Origin: Auanema rhodensis
Lineage: Eukaryota; Nematoda; Chromadorea; Rhabditida; Rhabditidae
DNA: 64,000 nucleotides
Direction: 5' to 3'
Assembly (NCBI GenBank): GCA_964057225.1
Contig: OZ059899.1
Coordinates: 5,394,001 to 5,458,000, forward strand
Shown here in pieces: positions 22,470 to 36,807 of the stretch (position 1 is the stretch's first letter; every line of letters begins with the position of its first letter). The translations under genes were made by a program, and so were the position numbers. The notes beneath the pieces are model-generated. The model was not told the DNA's origin. It did not search any database and saw only the letters and a program-made list of their open reading frames with translations.

Positions 22470-25465
22470 AATAAGTTACTATAATTACTGATTTACTATA
22501 TATTGAACTTTTGGATGCTATGCACGTTTGCAAATATAAAAAAGTAGAACAGAATCCGTAATTCAAATAAGATATCTGAAAAAATATAAAATGATAAGAA
22601 ATTTTTGGAATATTCAGCTGTTAATTTTAAAAGTAATTAACAAAATATCAAGAGAATCGATAATAATTAATTCAAATAACTTTAATATGAAATAATATAT
22701 AAATCCATATGAATATATACATAAATATAATAAAATAAATATATAATTTAGATATATTGATATAAGGTTATGATCTTTATTTTAATTTTTTTTGTTTAAT
22801 ATCTGAAGTTTCCCTTTAAATATATTTCATGGATAGTACTTAGATGTCTCTTACTTGCCTTGGTAACAGGATCTATAGTTGAAACATTCATCTTCAGCCT
22901 TTCTATCTCTTTCGACCTCTACCTCTTTTCTAATCTCTCTATTTTACTCATTCATTCATTATCTTCATCTGCTCATTGGAAAAATGAGATAGATAGAGAA
23001 TGGAAAAGAATAAGTTGGTGAAGAAAATGTTAACGATAAAATGGCATATGGAGAAACAGTTGGCTAGATGAAGACGTAAAGCCTGAGCTTGTCCTCCGTT
23101 TGCTTCTTTTACCTTTTTCTCTTTTGTGTAATAAAGTGGAAAAAAGAGAAAAAAAGGAAAGGAAAGACGATGATACTGATGAGAATGACAGAATAGAAGA
23201 AAGAATGAACGATATTTTAATTGAAATGATAATTTGAAGCTTTTGACGTCATAAATTGGTCAACAGCTGCTTTTAAGAAAAAGTTCATCATGTAAGACAT
23301 ATGAATAAATGTAGTTTTTATATTACTTATGTACTATAAAATATTCAAAAAATGATAATAAAGAAAGAAGATAAAAGATTATTTAGTAACATATTTTCAT
23401 AATTTACATATATAATACGTAATAAATAATATTATTTTTGTTCTTTCATCTATGTGATGTCAAGAACATTTTTTTCTTTTTATAAGAACTTTTCATGCAT
23501 GAAATATTAAATACAAAAAATTATTTATAAAATAAAATAAAGAAGTGTTATAATTAGAAATATAAGTATAAACAAAAAATATAAATATTTATCATAATAA
23601 TTATATAATGTTTCTTAATTAATTATTAAAAAATATTATTTAAATATATTTTTTTAATATTAAAATTTTAAAAAAAAGTAAATATAAAATTATATTTCAT
23701 ATTCAATGTTAATTGAATCGTGAATAAAAATTTGAATGATACGTAATGATAATCTTTTGAAATAAAAAGAATTCAAATGAATAATCTTCTAGTAATCTTA
23801 GTGAATTCATTCAATATTTTCATGGCGGTACAATACACTTTTTGAAATTAATATTCAATATTTTATAATATTTGTATTTTCATCTATGCATTGGAAAAGA
23901 CAATTAATTGAACAAAAAAAATCAAAATAATCAAAACTGAGGTGGGGGGAGGGTTGGTCTGTTTCTGATAATATGTACAAATATTTATATTTTACATAAT
24001 AAATAAAGTTTTTTGAATCCAAGTTCTGAATTTCATGTGATCCCTCACGTTTCAAGCGTTTCCGAATACAAATCTTCTCATTACACCCCAATTGCGACAA
24101 AATGAAAGAAAAATGAGATGAAAAAGAGAATGAGGGAAAAGAAGAATAAGAGAGAAATTAGTTAAAAAGTTCCTGAAGTTTTCTCTCAATTTTATTTATT
24201 TCTTTCATCATTATCAGTCTTCAAATCATATATTCTTCAACATTTTTTTCAGCTTTATCTCTATATTCTCCACAAGATAATTCATCAAAATCGTCACCGT
24301 GTTCTCTTTTCTCTCAAATTTTATTTTAAATTTAATTCTCATTTATTTTGATTTTTACCCTTGTTGGTTCCTTTAATACTTCCTGGTTTAAATCAAGGTG
24401 ATGATAATTTTAAAAATTGATAATAAGAGAATACAAAGAGAAAGAAAAAGAGAGAGAGAGAGAGAGAGACAGACAGAGACAGAGAGAAAAAGAGAGAGAC
24501 CAAGAAAGAGAGAGGGAAAGAGAGAGAAAAAGAGAAATGTAGAAGGGAGGGGGAGGAATGTGAAAGTAGAGAAAGGACCGACATGCATATACACATGTAG
24601 AGGAAAGACTTTTGATGAATTAATATAAACCTAAAGTAAAAAGATTTTTCTAGCTCTAATTTATTATGAAAAGCTTCATTAAGCTGTGAATATTATTATT
24701 GAACGTTCATTGACTAATAATATTTATTATTTATTTGTAAAGAATAATGATTTATTAAAAAATAATATATTTAGTTATATCACATTGAGCTGAAAAGACA
24801 CGAATATATGTTTTTACAGGTAAAATTTTAATAAAAAGTGACATAATTGGTTAAGTAGTTAAGTGAGAAAATAAAGAGAATTAAGGAATATTGTAATAAT
24901 AATCAATTAAATGATTATGCAAATTATAAAAATATATATATTTCATAGAAATTAAGGAAATAATGGAATTTCTTTTGTCAATTTTTGCTTTTAAAAGCAA
25001 AAAATAAAGAAAATACACATGTATACATATGCACAGGATATATATAGAAAATAAAGTAAATCACCGACATGGTCAGAACAACGAGACGAGGCTTACAGAA
25101 AATATTTCTTTGTTAAAACAATGTTCAGTAAGAAAAATTAAAAAAAAACATAAAGCATTATAGCATAATGCTTATAATTCAAAACTTTGAAATAATAATG
25201 AAATTATCAATTTATAACAAAGTTATAATAATATAAACAAAGAATGAAATAATTCAAATCCTATACGAATTTTAAAGGCTTATGGCAGTAATATTTGAGA
25301 TAATAAGCAATTCAATTAAAGTTTTTCTACATTTCTTTTAGCAAATAAGCAATTTATTCTTATTCAAGCTTAAGAAATGTTTTGCAGAAAAGAAACAACT
25401 TTGAGAATTAAACTATAGAACTTAAAGCTTTCAATTTTTAGTATTTCAATCTACATGTTAATCAT
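22470..25465. other. intergenic region without recognised genes
   Basis: Three kilobases with no convincing coding chain. It is AT-rich, with a somewhat GC-richer patch at 22.85-23.28 kb and a GA-rich microsatellite at about 24445-24535. The region lies downstream of one minus-strand gene and upstream of another, so it includes the chemoreceptor's promoter and the next gene's 3' UTR. Confidence 0.5.
24445..24535. repeat. imperfect (GA)n tract
   Basis: An interrupted GA/GACA-rich purine tract of about 90 nt. Its translations on either strand are low-complexity Arg/Glu or Leu/Ser frames and are not genes. Confidence 0.8.
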
Positions 25466-26786
25466 TTAGATAGTAGATTCGTGGAAAGCCTGTGTATATT
25501 CCACTGGTGTTGATCGAACATATCCGGCTGGTCCCTTAAATAATAAAAACATTTTTAATTTAATTCTAATTAGTAATATTATTATATTATTCTTCATAAA
25601 ATAAAATTTATACAAACCTGAGTATAGATAACATCAGGTTGAACTTGCTGGATACGGTTGGCGTTTATGTAATCTTGACTAACTGGAGTTACAAGGGGTG
25701 GCTAAAGTAAAAACATTTTGATTAATACATATATTCTATATACTATATATGTATGATCATATACTATACTGAATTATCTTATAACATACCTGAGAATATT
25801 GAGGATTTGGACGATATGGATCAGGGTTGTAGGTTTGGTTCATGGACATTGGAGATGGTGCTACAACTGGTGATCGTGGATCAAATCTGAATTAACTATA
25901 TTACATCAATCCATATTCTACTTGACTTACTCAAAGTTTTGCGAATTTTGTTGCGAATTTTGTTGCTGAGGTGGTTGATACATTTGAGATGAAGCTGGTC
26001 TGTATGATGGAGCTTGAGCTGGCCATTGTCCAGAATTTCTACTACTGCCTGTGTAACGTTTTTTCTCTTTATCATCATCCCTCATCTGAAATAAAATTCA
26101 TATTTTGACGTCTTCATGTATATTTTGTTTCAGAATATGCCTTGATTTCGTTAAAAATTCAAATTTCGTGACATCGTCATTGCATCTGCTTAAGAGAGAT
26201 TGCAAAAGCATTTTGATTGCTCTTCGTCTTTATGATTTTCGTTTGTATTTCTTGATACATACAGAAGAATATGTATGTATGTAATATGAATTTCGCTTTA
26301 TTGGTTCATCTTCGGCTTTCTTTCTCTTGTTCTCTCTCATTCCCTACCTTATACTCTCTGTATCTATCTCTTATTTTTCTTCTTCTCTCCCGGAGGTCAA
26401 GAACAACTTAATATTTTCGAAGAAGCTTGAGCGCTGTTGATGTTTCATGAAGACTTCTCTCTTGGAAACTACATTCGAATAGAACACCAATATCCTACAT
26501 TCTCTTCTTTTTCCCTCAACTACCTTCATTAAGATATGCTCGAAGAGAGAAGTCAGAAAGATAGATAGAACATAAAGAGAAAGGAATGAAGAGAAAGGGG
26601 ATAAGCAAGATGAAAAAGTACAGTGAAGGGAGGAATGTTAAAGCTGCTACAATTGTCCTTTTACCACAATATGTTTGTCTTTTATGTGATGACGGATAAG
26701 ATGAAGATGAAGGAAAAGAACCATAGAATCATCCCTTTAACCCAAAGAACTGTTATTAGGGTTTAAATAGATGAGAAAGAGAGAAC

Positions 26787-26830
<44 letters not shown>

Positions 26831-28529
26831 TTAAATCTAACACCTGTTCCCATTTGCTTCTCGTATTCTTCCATTCTCTTTACGTACACATCTGTGTATG
26901 TTTCAGTTGCTCAGCTCATCTTACGTCATATTCTCTCATTCCTCTACTTTTACTCCCTGTGACACCTCTCTCTCTCTCTCTTTATCTTTCCCCCTTTCTC
27001 TTTTTCCCTCTCTTTCTCATTCTTTCTTTACATATGACCTAACTCGATCTGAGGAAACCGTTACCTCTCCCAACCTTATATCTCTTTACTCTCATCTGTT
27101 ATGCCTTCTGTCTAGCCTCAAGCGCATAACACATCGACGATCTCGCCCAAGGGTCACAGACGTGGACAAACAGAATCAGAAACTCTAATACAATCAAGCT
27201 ATATAGCAAGACTGAAATGTACAGATACAATGAATATAAAAGAATAATAATTATTTTTAAATATATAAAAATAATAAAAGAAATAAGAAATTCTAAATTA
27301 ATTTAATTTTTTCAATTATTTCTTATTTTTCATCTTTTTTTTTCTTATTCAAAAATAACTATTATATTAGAGATCATATGAACGTGCATTCTGATGATAT
27401 AGTTACAACTTCAAGTTTTACTAAAACTTGAATAACGCCTATTGGCAGAGTGATAGTTAAAAAATCAAAATTTGATCCACTTTCCCAGGCTCACACCAAA
27501 ATTTGCATTTTCCTCATGATATCGTCCTTCACATCGTCTTTGATACTGTCCTACTTGAGGTTTCCGGTTTTTGTCGTTTTGATTGCAGGTTGAAAGCGTG
27601 AGAAACAGCTTGAAAATTGCCAAACATAGCCATTTATCTATAGAAATGGTGCTCTCAAATAGACATTTTGTATTCAGTGTTTATATGGAATAGCACAATA
27701 CAACAAATGAAAGAAGATGATTGTAAAATGATTCTCTTCTTCAATAATTCTTTAACATCTTTTCATGTTATTTCTCGAATCCTCTCTGTCTCTCTCTCTC
27801 TCTCTCTTCATAACTAAATTATTTAACTTTTACTGAATATGTTTATATAAATCATATAATAACATATCTTATATATTTTTCCTCAAGTTATATTGTTGAA
27901 ATGATCTCTTTCATCATTTAATTTTTTTTTCCATAATCACATTCAAAACGAAAAGCTTTTACAAAGGATTGAAATCCAAATATTTGATAATGAGAATTAA
28001 CTATATGTATAGAATATAAGAAGAATGATAAGAAAATAGAATTATATATATATTAATCTATATGTATAGTTATAATGATAAACTAAGTAAAATGATAAAA
28101 CTAACCGATTTGGTGCAGACATATAAACCTCCAAGAACTAAACCTAACAACAATAATGCTCCAACCAAAATGGCAAAAATTACTGCCACCTGGAATAAAA
28201 ATACTTATATTTCAAACTTTTAAATATAATAAATGTTTTTCTTTTACTATTATTATCTTCAGATTATCAATTATAAATTAAACAATTGTTGATTGGAAAA
28301 AAATGTCTAAAAACGATGACTAAAATTTACAAATCAGTTTTTCTGCTGTTGGTAAACTTCCAGAGAAAAACAAAATAGTTATTATATTAATTCAAAGATA
28401 ATATTTAATATAAATGTATAGCAATTAGATAAAAAATAAAAATGGATGTGATGTTATACAGTAAGATAACAATTGAAATAATGAAAAATTTTATTTTACC
28501 TGGTAATTATAGTGATCTGTATAACTCAT
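25466..28529 (-). CDS. small single-pass membrane protein with Pro/Gln/Asn-rich tail
   Basis: Six minus-strand exons, 28500-28529, 28106-28189, 25931-26085, 25790-25886, 25618-25701 and 25466-25534, join perfectly in phase to 172 residues. A short N-terminus (MSYTDHYNYQ) precedes one membrane helix of about 26 residues (VAVIFAILVGALLLLGLVLG, then GLYVCTKS). A basic/acidic flank MRDDDKEKKRY follows, then a disordered tail rich in Pro, Gln, Asn, Ser and Tyr with motifs such as MYQPPQQQ and YNPDPYRPNP. With no signal peptide, the positive flank places the tail in the cytosol. The second intron is 2.0 kb while the rest are 70-240 nt. A TTCCTTGCAG acceptor ends 31 nt before the ATG. No family is recognised. 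The tyrosines near prolines could serve as adaptor-binding or endocytic sites, which is inference. Confidence 0.8.
26788..26829. repeat. (GA)n microsatellite in large intron
   Basis: A pure GA tract of about 40 nt within the 26086-28105 intron of the membrane-protein gene. A CT run near 26960-27010 has the opposite strand bias, so the two could pair in the transcript. Confidence 0.85.
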
Positions 28530-30403
28530 AGTTAGTTAAGAATTCGTCTTCTGTCGTACTCTGCAAGGAAATTTTCTTGAATGGAAAGGTAAATAGACAA
28601 GAGACAAGCCTCGGGGCTGGCTCTAGCAGGCCCGAAGGTACGCGAAGATAAGTACCAAAGGAAGAGATGGTGCAAGAGAGGAATAGAATAAGAATAATAA
28701 AGAGACGAAAGAAATTAAAGAAAAACAAGGAAATACAGTGAAAGAGAGGGAGAGAGAGAAAGAGGGAAAGAAAGGGGAGGAAAATGAAGGGAAAGAAGAA
28801 GATGATGTTAAAGCAGAGTATCTTCTGCTACTGTATATAAAATCTTCAAATAAAGAACCGAAAAATTAATGTTCGAAAGCTTTGAACAAGGTCGGCAAGT
28901 CAAAACTCAAATGCTGAAGATATTCTTGATAAGAGGGTGAGATGAAAGATAGTATAGCATGAGAAACGATGAAATGGAAAGAGGTAAAGAGAGAGAAGCA
29001 GAGAATATTATGGGAAAATTTTGATAAAAATAGAAAATAATGGTTCGTATGACAATAGTGATGAGACGAATTAAAAATTTGTCGGTAAACCTGTGAGGCA
29101 ATGCTTTATCACGCTCAGTGCAATTGAGCTCGAATCAAGAATGTTGAACATACTCACACATATCATGAAACATACAATATAATGAAAATCAGAAAAAGAA
29201 TTAAAGAAATGTTTTTAAAGAATAAAATAGTACAATATAAGGATATGATGAAAACATTTTGATTATATTAAAAATAAGGAAAATTAGTTGTTGTTTAAAA
29301 AATAATTGCCATATTAGATATATGTAATAGAACTATTTTTCTTATAATATTTTTTATATTTTAGGTTATTTCATAGATGTTAAATTCAAGTTTTAATGAT
29401 TAGTTGGATTTAAAACGAAAAAAATAAAAAATAAAATATTCAGTATAACTGTGAAAGACAGAAATTTTGTGAGCAACTGAGAGTTTGGTGTGTTGGAAAG
29501 GATATGTAATCCTAAATCAATTGTAGAATCTTGAAGAAGATTCGTAATACAGTAACAAAGAAAGTATGTGAATGTGTATTCTGACTGTCTGTTTTCATGA
29601 TCAACGATAGAAATTCAAGAGAATGTTATGAAGGTGATGATGAGAAAAAGTGAGAATTATGAGAGAAGAAGAGAAAAATAAAAATAAGAGTGCATGTAAG
29701 TTGAAGAGATAACAGAGAATTGTAAAACAAACAGAACACTGGTTCCAGCATTCTTTCAAATATTCAAAATTTTTGTAAAAAAAAAGAGGAAATAACGGTT
29801 AGTTGACAGGCTTTTTCTGCGATTCTTAAAGTTTGTTTCATGTTACGTGTCTCACAATTGGAATCAAAAATGAAAAAAAAAACAGAAAACGATTAAAGAA
29901 TAGAAACTACAATGACCATGCTAATGCTGACAATCTGTTTTGAGCGAAAAACGATATAGAGATGAAGCTGAATTGAACTATACGACATAATACAAACGAT
30001 TTGATGGAATAATCCGATGTATAACTACGATTAGATAATATTTTCATGTAATAGTTAGATAGTTGGTTTTGCTTGTCTGAATCAGAGGTTGATGCTTATA
30101 AGCATAAAATTAAAGAAGTGAATGTGAATATCGTTATATTCTACATATAGTTAGTTACTATATGTATATACATTATATGTATCTTTCGATTATATAATGA
30201 GAGAATGGAAATTAGAAGACTGTGATAGTATACTCACAAGGTTTGTGAGTCCAAATAGCCAGCCGTCTGACGACACAGAGTCGCTGCCCCTCTGTAGAAA
30301 TGGAATGCACGTTGGTCAATAGAATATGAGAGAGTATTGACGATGTAGAGGATGAAAGGAGTCAAAATAAAATGACAAAGAGAGAGAGGAAGATAAAAGA
30401 AAG

Positions 30404-30463
<60 letters not shown>

Positions 30464-30500
30464 CATGTGAAACTGAATATTTGGCAACCCTATCCAAATC
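28530..30500 (-). promoter_or_regulatory. upstream region and possible non-coding first exon of the membrane-protein gene
   Basis: Purine-rich on the plus strand with no coding chain recognised. At 30234-30240 the minus strand reads ACCTT|GTGAGTATA, a strong donor preceded by a GC-richer segment (about 30240-30300). It could be a non-coding first exon spliced to the acceptor at 28561-28562, just before the start codon. The alternative is spliced-leader addition at that acceptor with no upstream exon. Confidence 0.3.
30411..30457. repeat. (GA)n microsatellite
   Basis: A pure GA tract of about 45 nt. It yields only a Leu/Ser repeat when translated on the minus strand. Confidence 0.9.
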
Positions 30501-31602
30501 ATGTGTTGATGTTCGTCATGTCCTTTTATGAAGAAATGAGCTTTTATGTTACATAATAATAATAAGATTATAATATTTATAATATCAATGTATATATTTA
30601 TATATTATTATTAAATAATATAATTTAAATAAACTTATAAATAATAGTTTGATTGATATTCATAATTTTATTCGTATAATCGTATAAAGTAAAAAATTAA
30701 AAAAAAAAAGGTGCAACCGTTTCTGTTATGATGCGAAAGAAAAGAAAATATCTGTTTGTTTTGTATTTGGTGATTACGTGCTACGTACGTGAAACATTTG
30801 CATAATTTCTGTATAGTAAACGTAATTATAATTTTAAGATTATCGTATCTAAAGCATACATACATATAGTGTATACTATATGTCAATACAAATATACGAT
30901 TTGAAGTATTTTACTAAAATAATATTTTAAAACAAAATAAAAATATTTACAATGAATAATTAGTTTTTCTTTAAACTAACTACTCGTTTACTCACTCTTT
31001 TTATGTTTCTAAGCAATTTTTTTTCTTATTTTTCCATTTTAACATCCTCATTATGCTCATCCATGTAACAGGCAATCATTCATTCAGTCAGTTAGCTCTC
31101 TCACTCGTTGTGTAATATTCTTTCGTGTGATAGATGAAACATACGTCGACACACAAAAAACTTCACAAGTTGATTCATTACGTCACTCTTTCATCAATAT
31201 ACCTTCAGGCAATACTATATACACACACGTACACACATTCTATCTCACCGTTTCTTCTCTCTTTTCCTCAGATGCTTATTCTTCCTTAGGATGAATCAGG
31301 TTTCCCTCTCTTTTCTTCTTAACTTCGACCCCTTTCATGACATAGCTTTCAAACTTTTTTTTCCAATCCCTCGTTCCCCTCACCTGCTCACACATACACA
31401 TATACACCAGACGTTCAATGAAATTCTGAAAAAAAAACTTTTTTATCTTTTATTTCTATTTTTACAAAAAAATCAAGAAACGTGTGTTCAACAACTGACG
31501 TATTATACATGAAATTAAAAAATTTCAAACAACAACAACAACAATATCAAAAACAAAACAAAATGCTTTCTTTTTAATTTTTAACAATTAATCTTCCGTC
31601 TC

Positions 31603-31633
31603 TCTTTCTCTCTCCCTCTCTCTCTCTCCCTCC

Positions 31634-31665
<32 letters not shown>

Positions 31666-31669
31666 ATTT
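31603..31669. repeat. (CT)n tract
   Basis: CT-dinucleotide-rich pyrimidine tract of about 65 nt with a few CCC and TTT interruptions. Confidence 0.85.
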
Positions 31670-32979
31670 ATCCTTTAACCAACTATCTAACTACGAAAGA
31701 GTTACAAAAATAAAAAAATAATTAAGAACATATGCCTCGATGAAATGATTTTGTTCAAATTTCTTTTGTAAACATAAAGTTTCAAGTGATAGAAAAGTTG
31801 AAAAATGATCCTAATTGTATTATTTGTTCCCCCGTTCATTCAAAACCTATTCTTCTTTCTTCTTTAAACTATTTTTACTTCTATCTATATAATCTTATAC
31901 AAAGAATAAATATATTTATTTACTAATTATTATGATAAGTAAATTAGTTTAAGATATTTTTTCTGAAATCTTAAGTATTAAGATACTAATATACTCACGT
32001 TCAATCACCATAAACCAAGATATCTCCATTTTTCTATTTGAAAACTCTTAGATATTTTAAGCTATTTCAAACAATTTTTAGAACGTTTTGCAACTTCATA
32101 AGTAGACTTTTTCTAGCTTCACTTACGCTATACAGAAAGAATGATCAAGAGCGACAGAGATAATGCAATTCTGAAACGGATTTACAACAGTGAAATCTGA
32201 GTTGATACTCATTTTCTCTTAGTTCATCCTCTATTTCTCTCCCTCTCAACACCTCTCCCTTCCTGGATGTGTTTGCCTGCGAGAGATTTTGCAAATTTTG
32301 AGAACGATACGGAGTGTTTCAATATGAAACGTGGCAGTCAAATATGATTTTGAGACAAAATTTTTTAAAAGTTGACAGAAAAAATATCGAAGAACTTGAA
32401 AAATGAAGTGGCTAACTCGGATAGATAAACCGAGAAAATAGGAGATATGACAAGAGTTCAAGAGGAAAACAAGCAGAAACAACAATTTTTTTTAGAGCTG
32501 AGTTGATCTAAGCTTGAAATGTATATGCTAAGAATCACACAAAGTAGAATAAGACGATGCAAACGTTTGAATCAGATGACTGAAAGGCCATAAACATTAC
32601 TGAACGTACAGTTTGTTTTGATGAAATTGCGTAGGACTGTAGACACAGTTGTTGATGACTAACAATTATATTTCTTATCTCAAAATTGGTGAAAAATGCT
32701 TTAAGCTTTCATTTGATGATAAAAATCTAAGAAAATTTAGAATTCGATGTCTAGGAGAGATGTGTAACCAACTTTCTATAAGGAAATATTGAAACACATA
32801 TGTGATGTAAGTGAAAGAGGATGTATGATTAGCCCGTAATAGGACAAACATCAAATATGCAGAAATGAAGAGTCGAGACATAACGTAAGACGTAATACAA
32901 ACAACAAAAACTTCGAAGCCATAAGAAGAAATAGACAGAAAATAAAGAAATATATTCAAAATAGTACGAAATTAAGAAG

Positions 32980-32982
<3 letters not shown>

Positions 32983-33034
<52 letters not shown>

Positions 33035-33035
33035 A
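32983..33035. repeat. (GA)n tract
   Basis: GA-dinucleotide tract of about 50 nt with a few AA interruptions. A second GA/GATA-rich block follows at about 33375-33465. Confidence 0.85.
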
Positions 33036-33755
33036 TAGAGAGTATAACTAATTTGAAGGATTAACCAAAAAACAAATTGATGTGAACCACTTTAGGCTTG
33101 TCAAGCTTATGTTTCAGCTTTTAACTAAATGTGATAAAGCAAATGTACTATCAACTATCTTGCTATCATTCCTTCTTTAAATGCTTTGGTTCCTCGTATA
33201 AAATCAATTGTGAACACTTTAGAGCATTGTGCAATACATTTCCATTTCAGATTTTTCAGTATTATAAAGATTCAGAACAAACCAAATAGATGAAATAGAC
33301 CTCCTTGGCCTGGTTATTGATATGATTTGACAAACATGCAATCATGAAGCTTATTGTAAGAACACATCGACAAGATAGTGAGAGATAGAGGGAGAGGGGG
33401 AGAGATGGAGAGAGAGAGATAGATAGAGAAATAGAGAGAGAGAGAGAGAAAGAGAGAGATAAAAAGAGTATGAAAGACAATGACTTGAATGATAAAGAGA
33501 ATAAGAAAGAAAAAAGTTATTCAATTAAAAGTAAAAAAAACGAGCCAAGAACAGAAACTAATACTGAATACTTTGAATATTTGAGTACCTACAGAATATG
33601 TTGTTGGCCTGGAATCATTTTTAATACAACAAGCTCTTGAATACAAAACTGATGTATTCGGAACGGAATAGGCGATGATGAGTCATGTTGATCGGCATAT
33701 CGAACAATCGTCGTCGTCTTCGTTTATCGTAGCCGTCCAAGAGCTCCCATAATGA

Positions 33756-33794
33756 TATGAAAACGTATGAAAACGTATGAAAACGTATGAAAAC
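33756..33794. repeat. 10-bp tandem repeat, about four copies
   Basis: The decamer TATGAAAACG is repeated three times exactly, with a fourth copy missing its last base, in otherwise non-repetitive DNA. Confidence 0.9.
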
Positions 33795-36757
33795 ACCGTC
33801 AAACCGATGATGCTTTTATGATCCAAAAAGAAAAAAAAAGTTGAATAGACCAATATGATATGTATGAAAAAGCTAAATATATGATATAGTATATATCAAT
33901 TCAAAGAAAAAAAAATATTATTTTTACATTTTATAATCAATGTTATTCTTTTAATTTATAGATTATGATATTTATAATTTTATTGATTATATGTATAGAT
34001 ATATAACTATATTTTTCAGATTATTTAATATCAATTTTATGAGATTTTCAAATAAAAACTCGTAGATATGATAAGGCTTTTTCATCTTTTTTTCATAATC
34101 TGAATCATTTAAATTTTTTTATAACATGAGAAATATGATTATTTCTTTTTGTATATACTCCTCCCACTTAGTTTATCTCTTTCTCTCTGTTCTATCTGTA
34201 TTTTTCTGTTAATATTATTTGATTCATGTATGGAATTGTATTCTTTTCTAGAGATTATACTTATAACTTGTTAGCAAACTTTACAATTTTTTGTTTTAAA
34301 TTACATTTATACATGAGTTTTGTGTATTGTTGTGTACTAGTTCCGCTTCTGAAGTATTAGACATAAGCTGATTGAAATAGCTTCAATGATGAGAGAAATG
34401 CTGTACATCGTATGTTTTGAAAGTCTGCTGCCTCTTGTTCTTTCAGCTATCATGGCTTCCAAGCACATTTTGATTTAAGGCTCAACTAAAACTAAGAGAG
34501 AACGTGTAGTATAGAGATGAAGAGAAAATTTATGAAGAGGAAAAGAGGGAAAGAGAAAGTAAGAGAGAGGGGGACAGAGGAAGAGAGAGAGGGAAGACTT
34601 AAATAGAGAGAATGAAAGTAATAGAGAAAAAGAAAGATAAAGGAAGAGAATTTCAAATTATCCAGCCAACCTGTTCAGTCTCCTCCTCTTTCTTCCTCAA
34701 CACCGAATCCTCCTGGCTTTCCAACCGGCAAATGCATAGTTTGAAGACATGTCGACTTGCCAGTTGGCAGACATTAAGCTTTCATCTTACTTTCGTTTGT
34801 TCCGCTTTCAAACCAAATGATGCATTCAATAGTTCTTCTACTTCTTCTTCCTTCAAATTTTACATCAAATTCATCTATTGGGTGCCATTGTTTCATTTTA
34901 ATTTTATAGAAAATTTAAAATTTTCTATTATAACTCAGAGGCATAAATAGTCTATCTTCTAAGGTTTTCTTTTAATTACATGGAATTTGAACTTATTTCT
35001 TGAACAATTATCTATCATTCTCCTCCCTAACCTATGTCTGTCACATATACAGTTTTTCTCTATGCCAAATTCAATGTTAAAACTTGTGGAAAAGTGATAA
35101 GACAAACTTGACCTCGAAGTATCATGCCAATCAGTGAACAAAACCTTCAACATATAGATGTGCGCACACATTTTCTTCCTTCACATTCTATATCTCTATG
35201 TCACTTCTTTAGTTTTTCATCGTTCATTTCGCATTAAAAACTAGATTCAACTCCGAACTGAATCCGGATCATCGTGTGTTACTTCACCCATCACGCCATA
35301 TCTAAGTTTCAACCTCTCTTGCACCTGCTCTCACTGTTTCACTTCTTCTATATTGCTGTCTCTCTTATTCTTTTAGTCCGCCCCTCCCTTTCTCTCTCTC
35401 TGAATTTTCTCCTCAATATAGTATATTTGAGTTCAACTATCTGCCTACAATCCCTCCTTGCTCTATTCATGCTTTATCTATCTGACTATCTGTCCTACCT
35501 ATCTCTCTTCATCCCCATCTCGAAAACCATACTGTCTCATGCTCCACGCTTCTCCGAATGGTCTCTCTCTTACGATGACACTGTCCTTTTCACTTGAGCT
35601 TCACCCAACTCTGTATAACTTCTCCTCTCTCGTTATCTCATCTTTTCACTTCCTGTATACATTTCATTTTCAAAATCCGTCATTGATAGATAAATATAGC
35701 CGACGGAGGCAAGCGATCGTATTTGCCTATCAAATCGCTTCCATCAGCCGAAGAGAGCAACCTATCTTCTTATCCTCCTCCACATCGGACTGTACAGCCT
35801 TTATATGCTTTCATGTAGCTTCAGTCAGTTCAAAGTTATTTCTCCATCATCTTCTCCTTCTGCGACGTCGACGATGTCATCGAATCAACTTCATCCCGCC
35901 GTCTTAAACAGAAAGAAAAGAAACGATTCTTTGAATAGATCTTGCAATATTTCATTTTTCAGTTTTTTTTACGTCATTTCTCCATCGGCAAACGTTTTTT
36001 TTGATCTTCAATTTCAGCAACTTTTCAAAATCTTTTGCAAGCTTTACTTTGCTTTATCTTTTCCACTCCAAAAAAGACTAACATCAGCCCACAATCCTTC
36101 GACACATTAGATCTCAGCTTCAATCCTTCATCTCAACATCATCATAGTTCATCATCAATATGTCAGTGAAAGCTCAATTTAGTTTATGAATTTCCTTTTC
36201 TGAATCTCTGTTTTACCAGTCTGAAGCTTAAAGCTTGAAATATCTCAAATTACTCTTCATATCGCAGTAACTGCGATCATTCATATCCGTTTTCTTCTGA
36301 TTCCGTCAATTTTTTTTTCAAATTATGTCGTGTAATTTTAAGAGGGTTCAACTCCCCGCCTCTATATTTCAATCATTTTGACACTGTTTGTCTCAGGAAT
36401 AGTCTCCCCCTCCCCACCTCTATCTTTTCCTTAATGTCATCCCTTTTCAATTTCTCTCCTCTTCTCTTTCTCTACTGAGGTTAGCTTCAATTTATCTATG
36501 AAGGCGTAGGTGTCAAGTCGGCGGCGAGCCACCTCTTTGACAATGTCTACTTTCAATTCATTTTTTAATTTTTTTTTTGATATCTGTCAACTTATGACGT
36601 ATTTCACAGCTTCAAATAGATATCTTGTTCAACTTCAATCCCTTTCAATATTTCTGTCATTTTCAAGAATCATGTTATTCGTTATCTTTTTTTCAACTAT
36701 GTATATCTTCCTTACGATTTATTGTCAGACCACTTCAACCTCACACATACATATACA

Positions 36758-36761
<4 letters not shown>

Positions 36762-36806
<45 letters not shown>
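36762..36806. repeat. (CT)n microsatellite
   Basis: A pure CT dinucleotide tract of about 45 nt in a pyrimidine-rich block. Confidence 0.9.
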
Positions 36807-36807
<1 letters not shown>

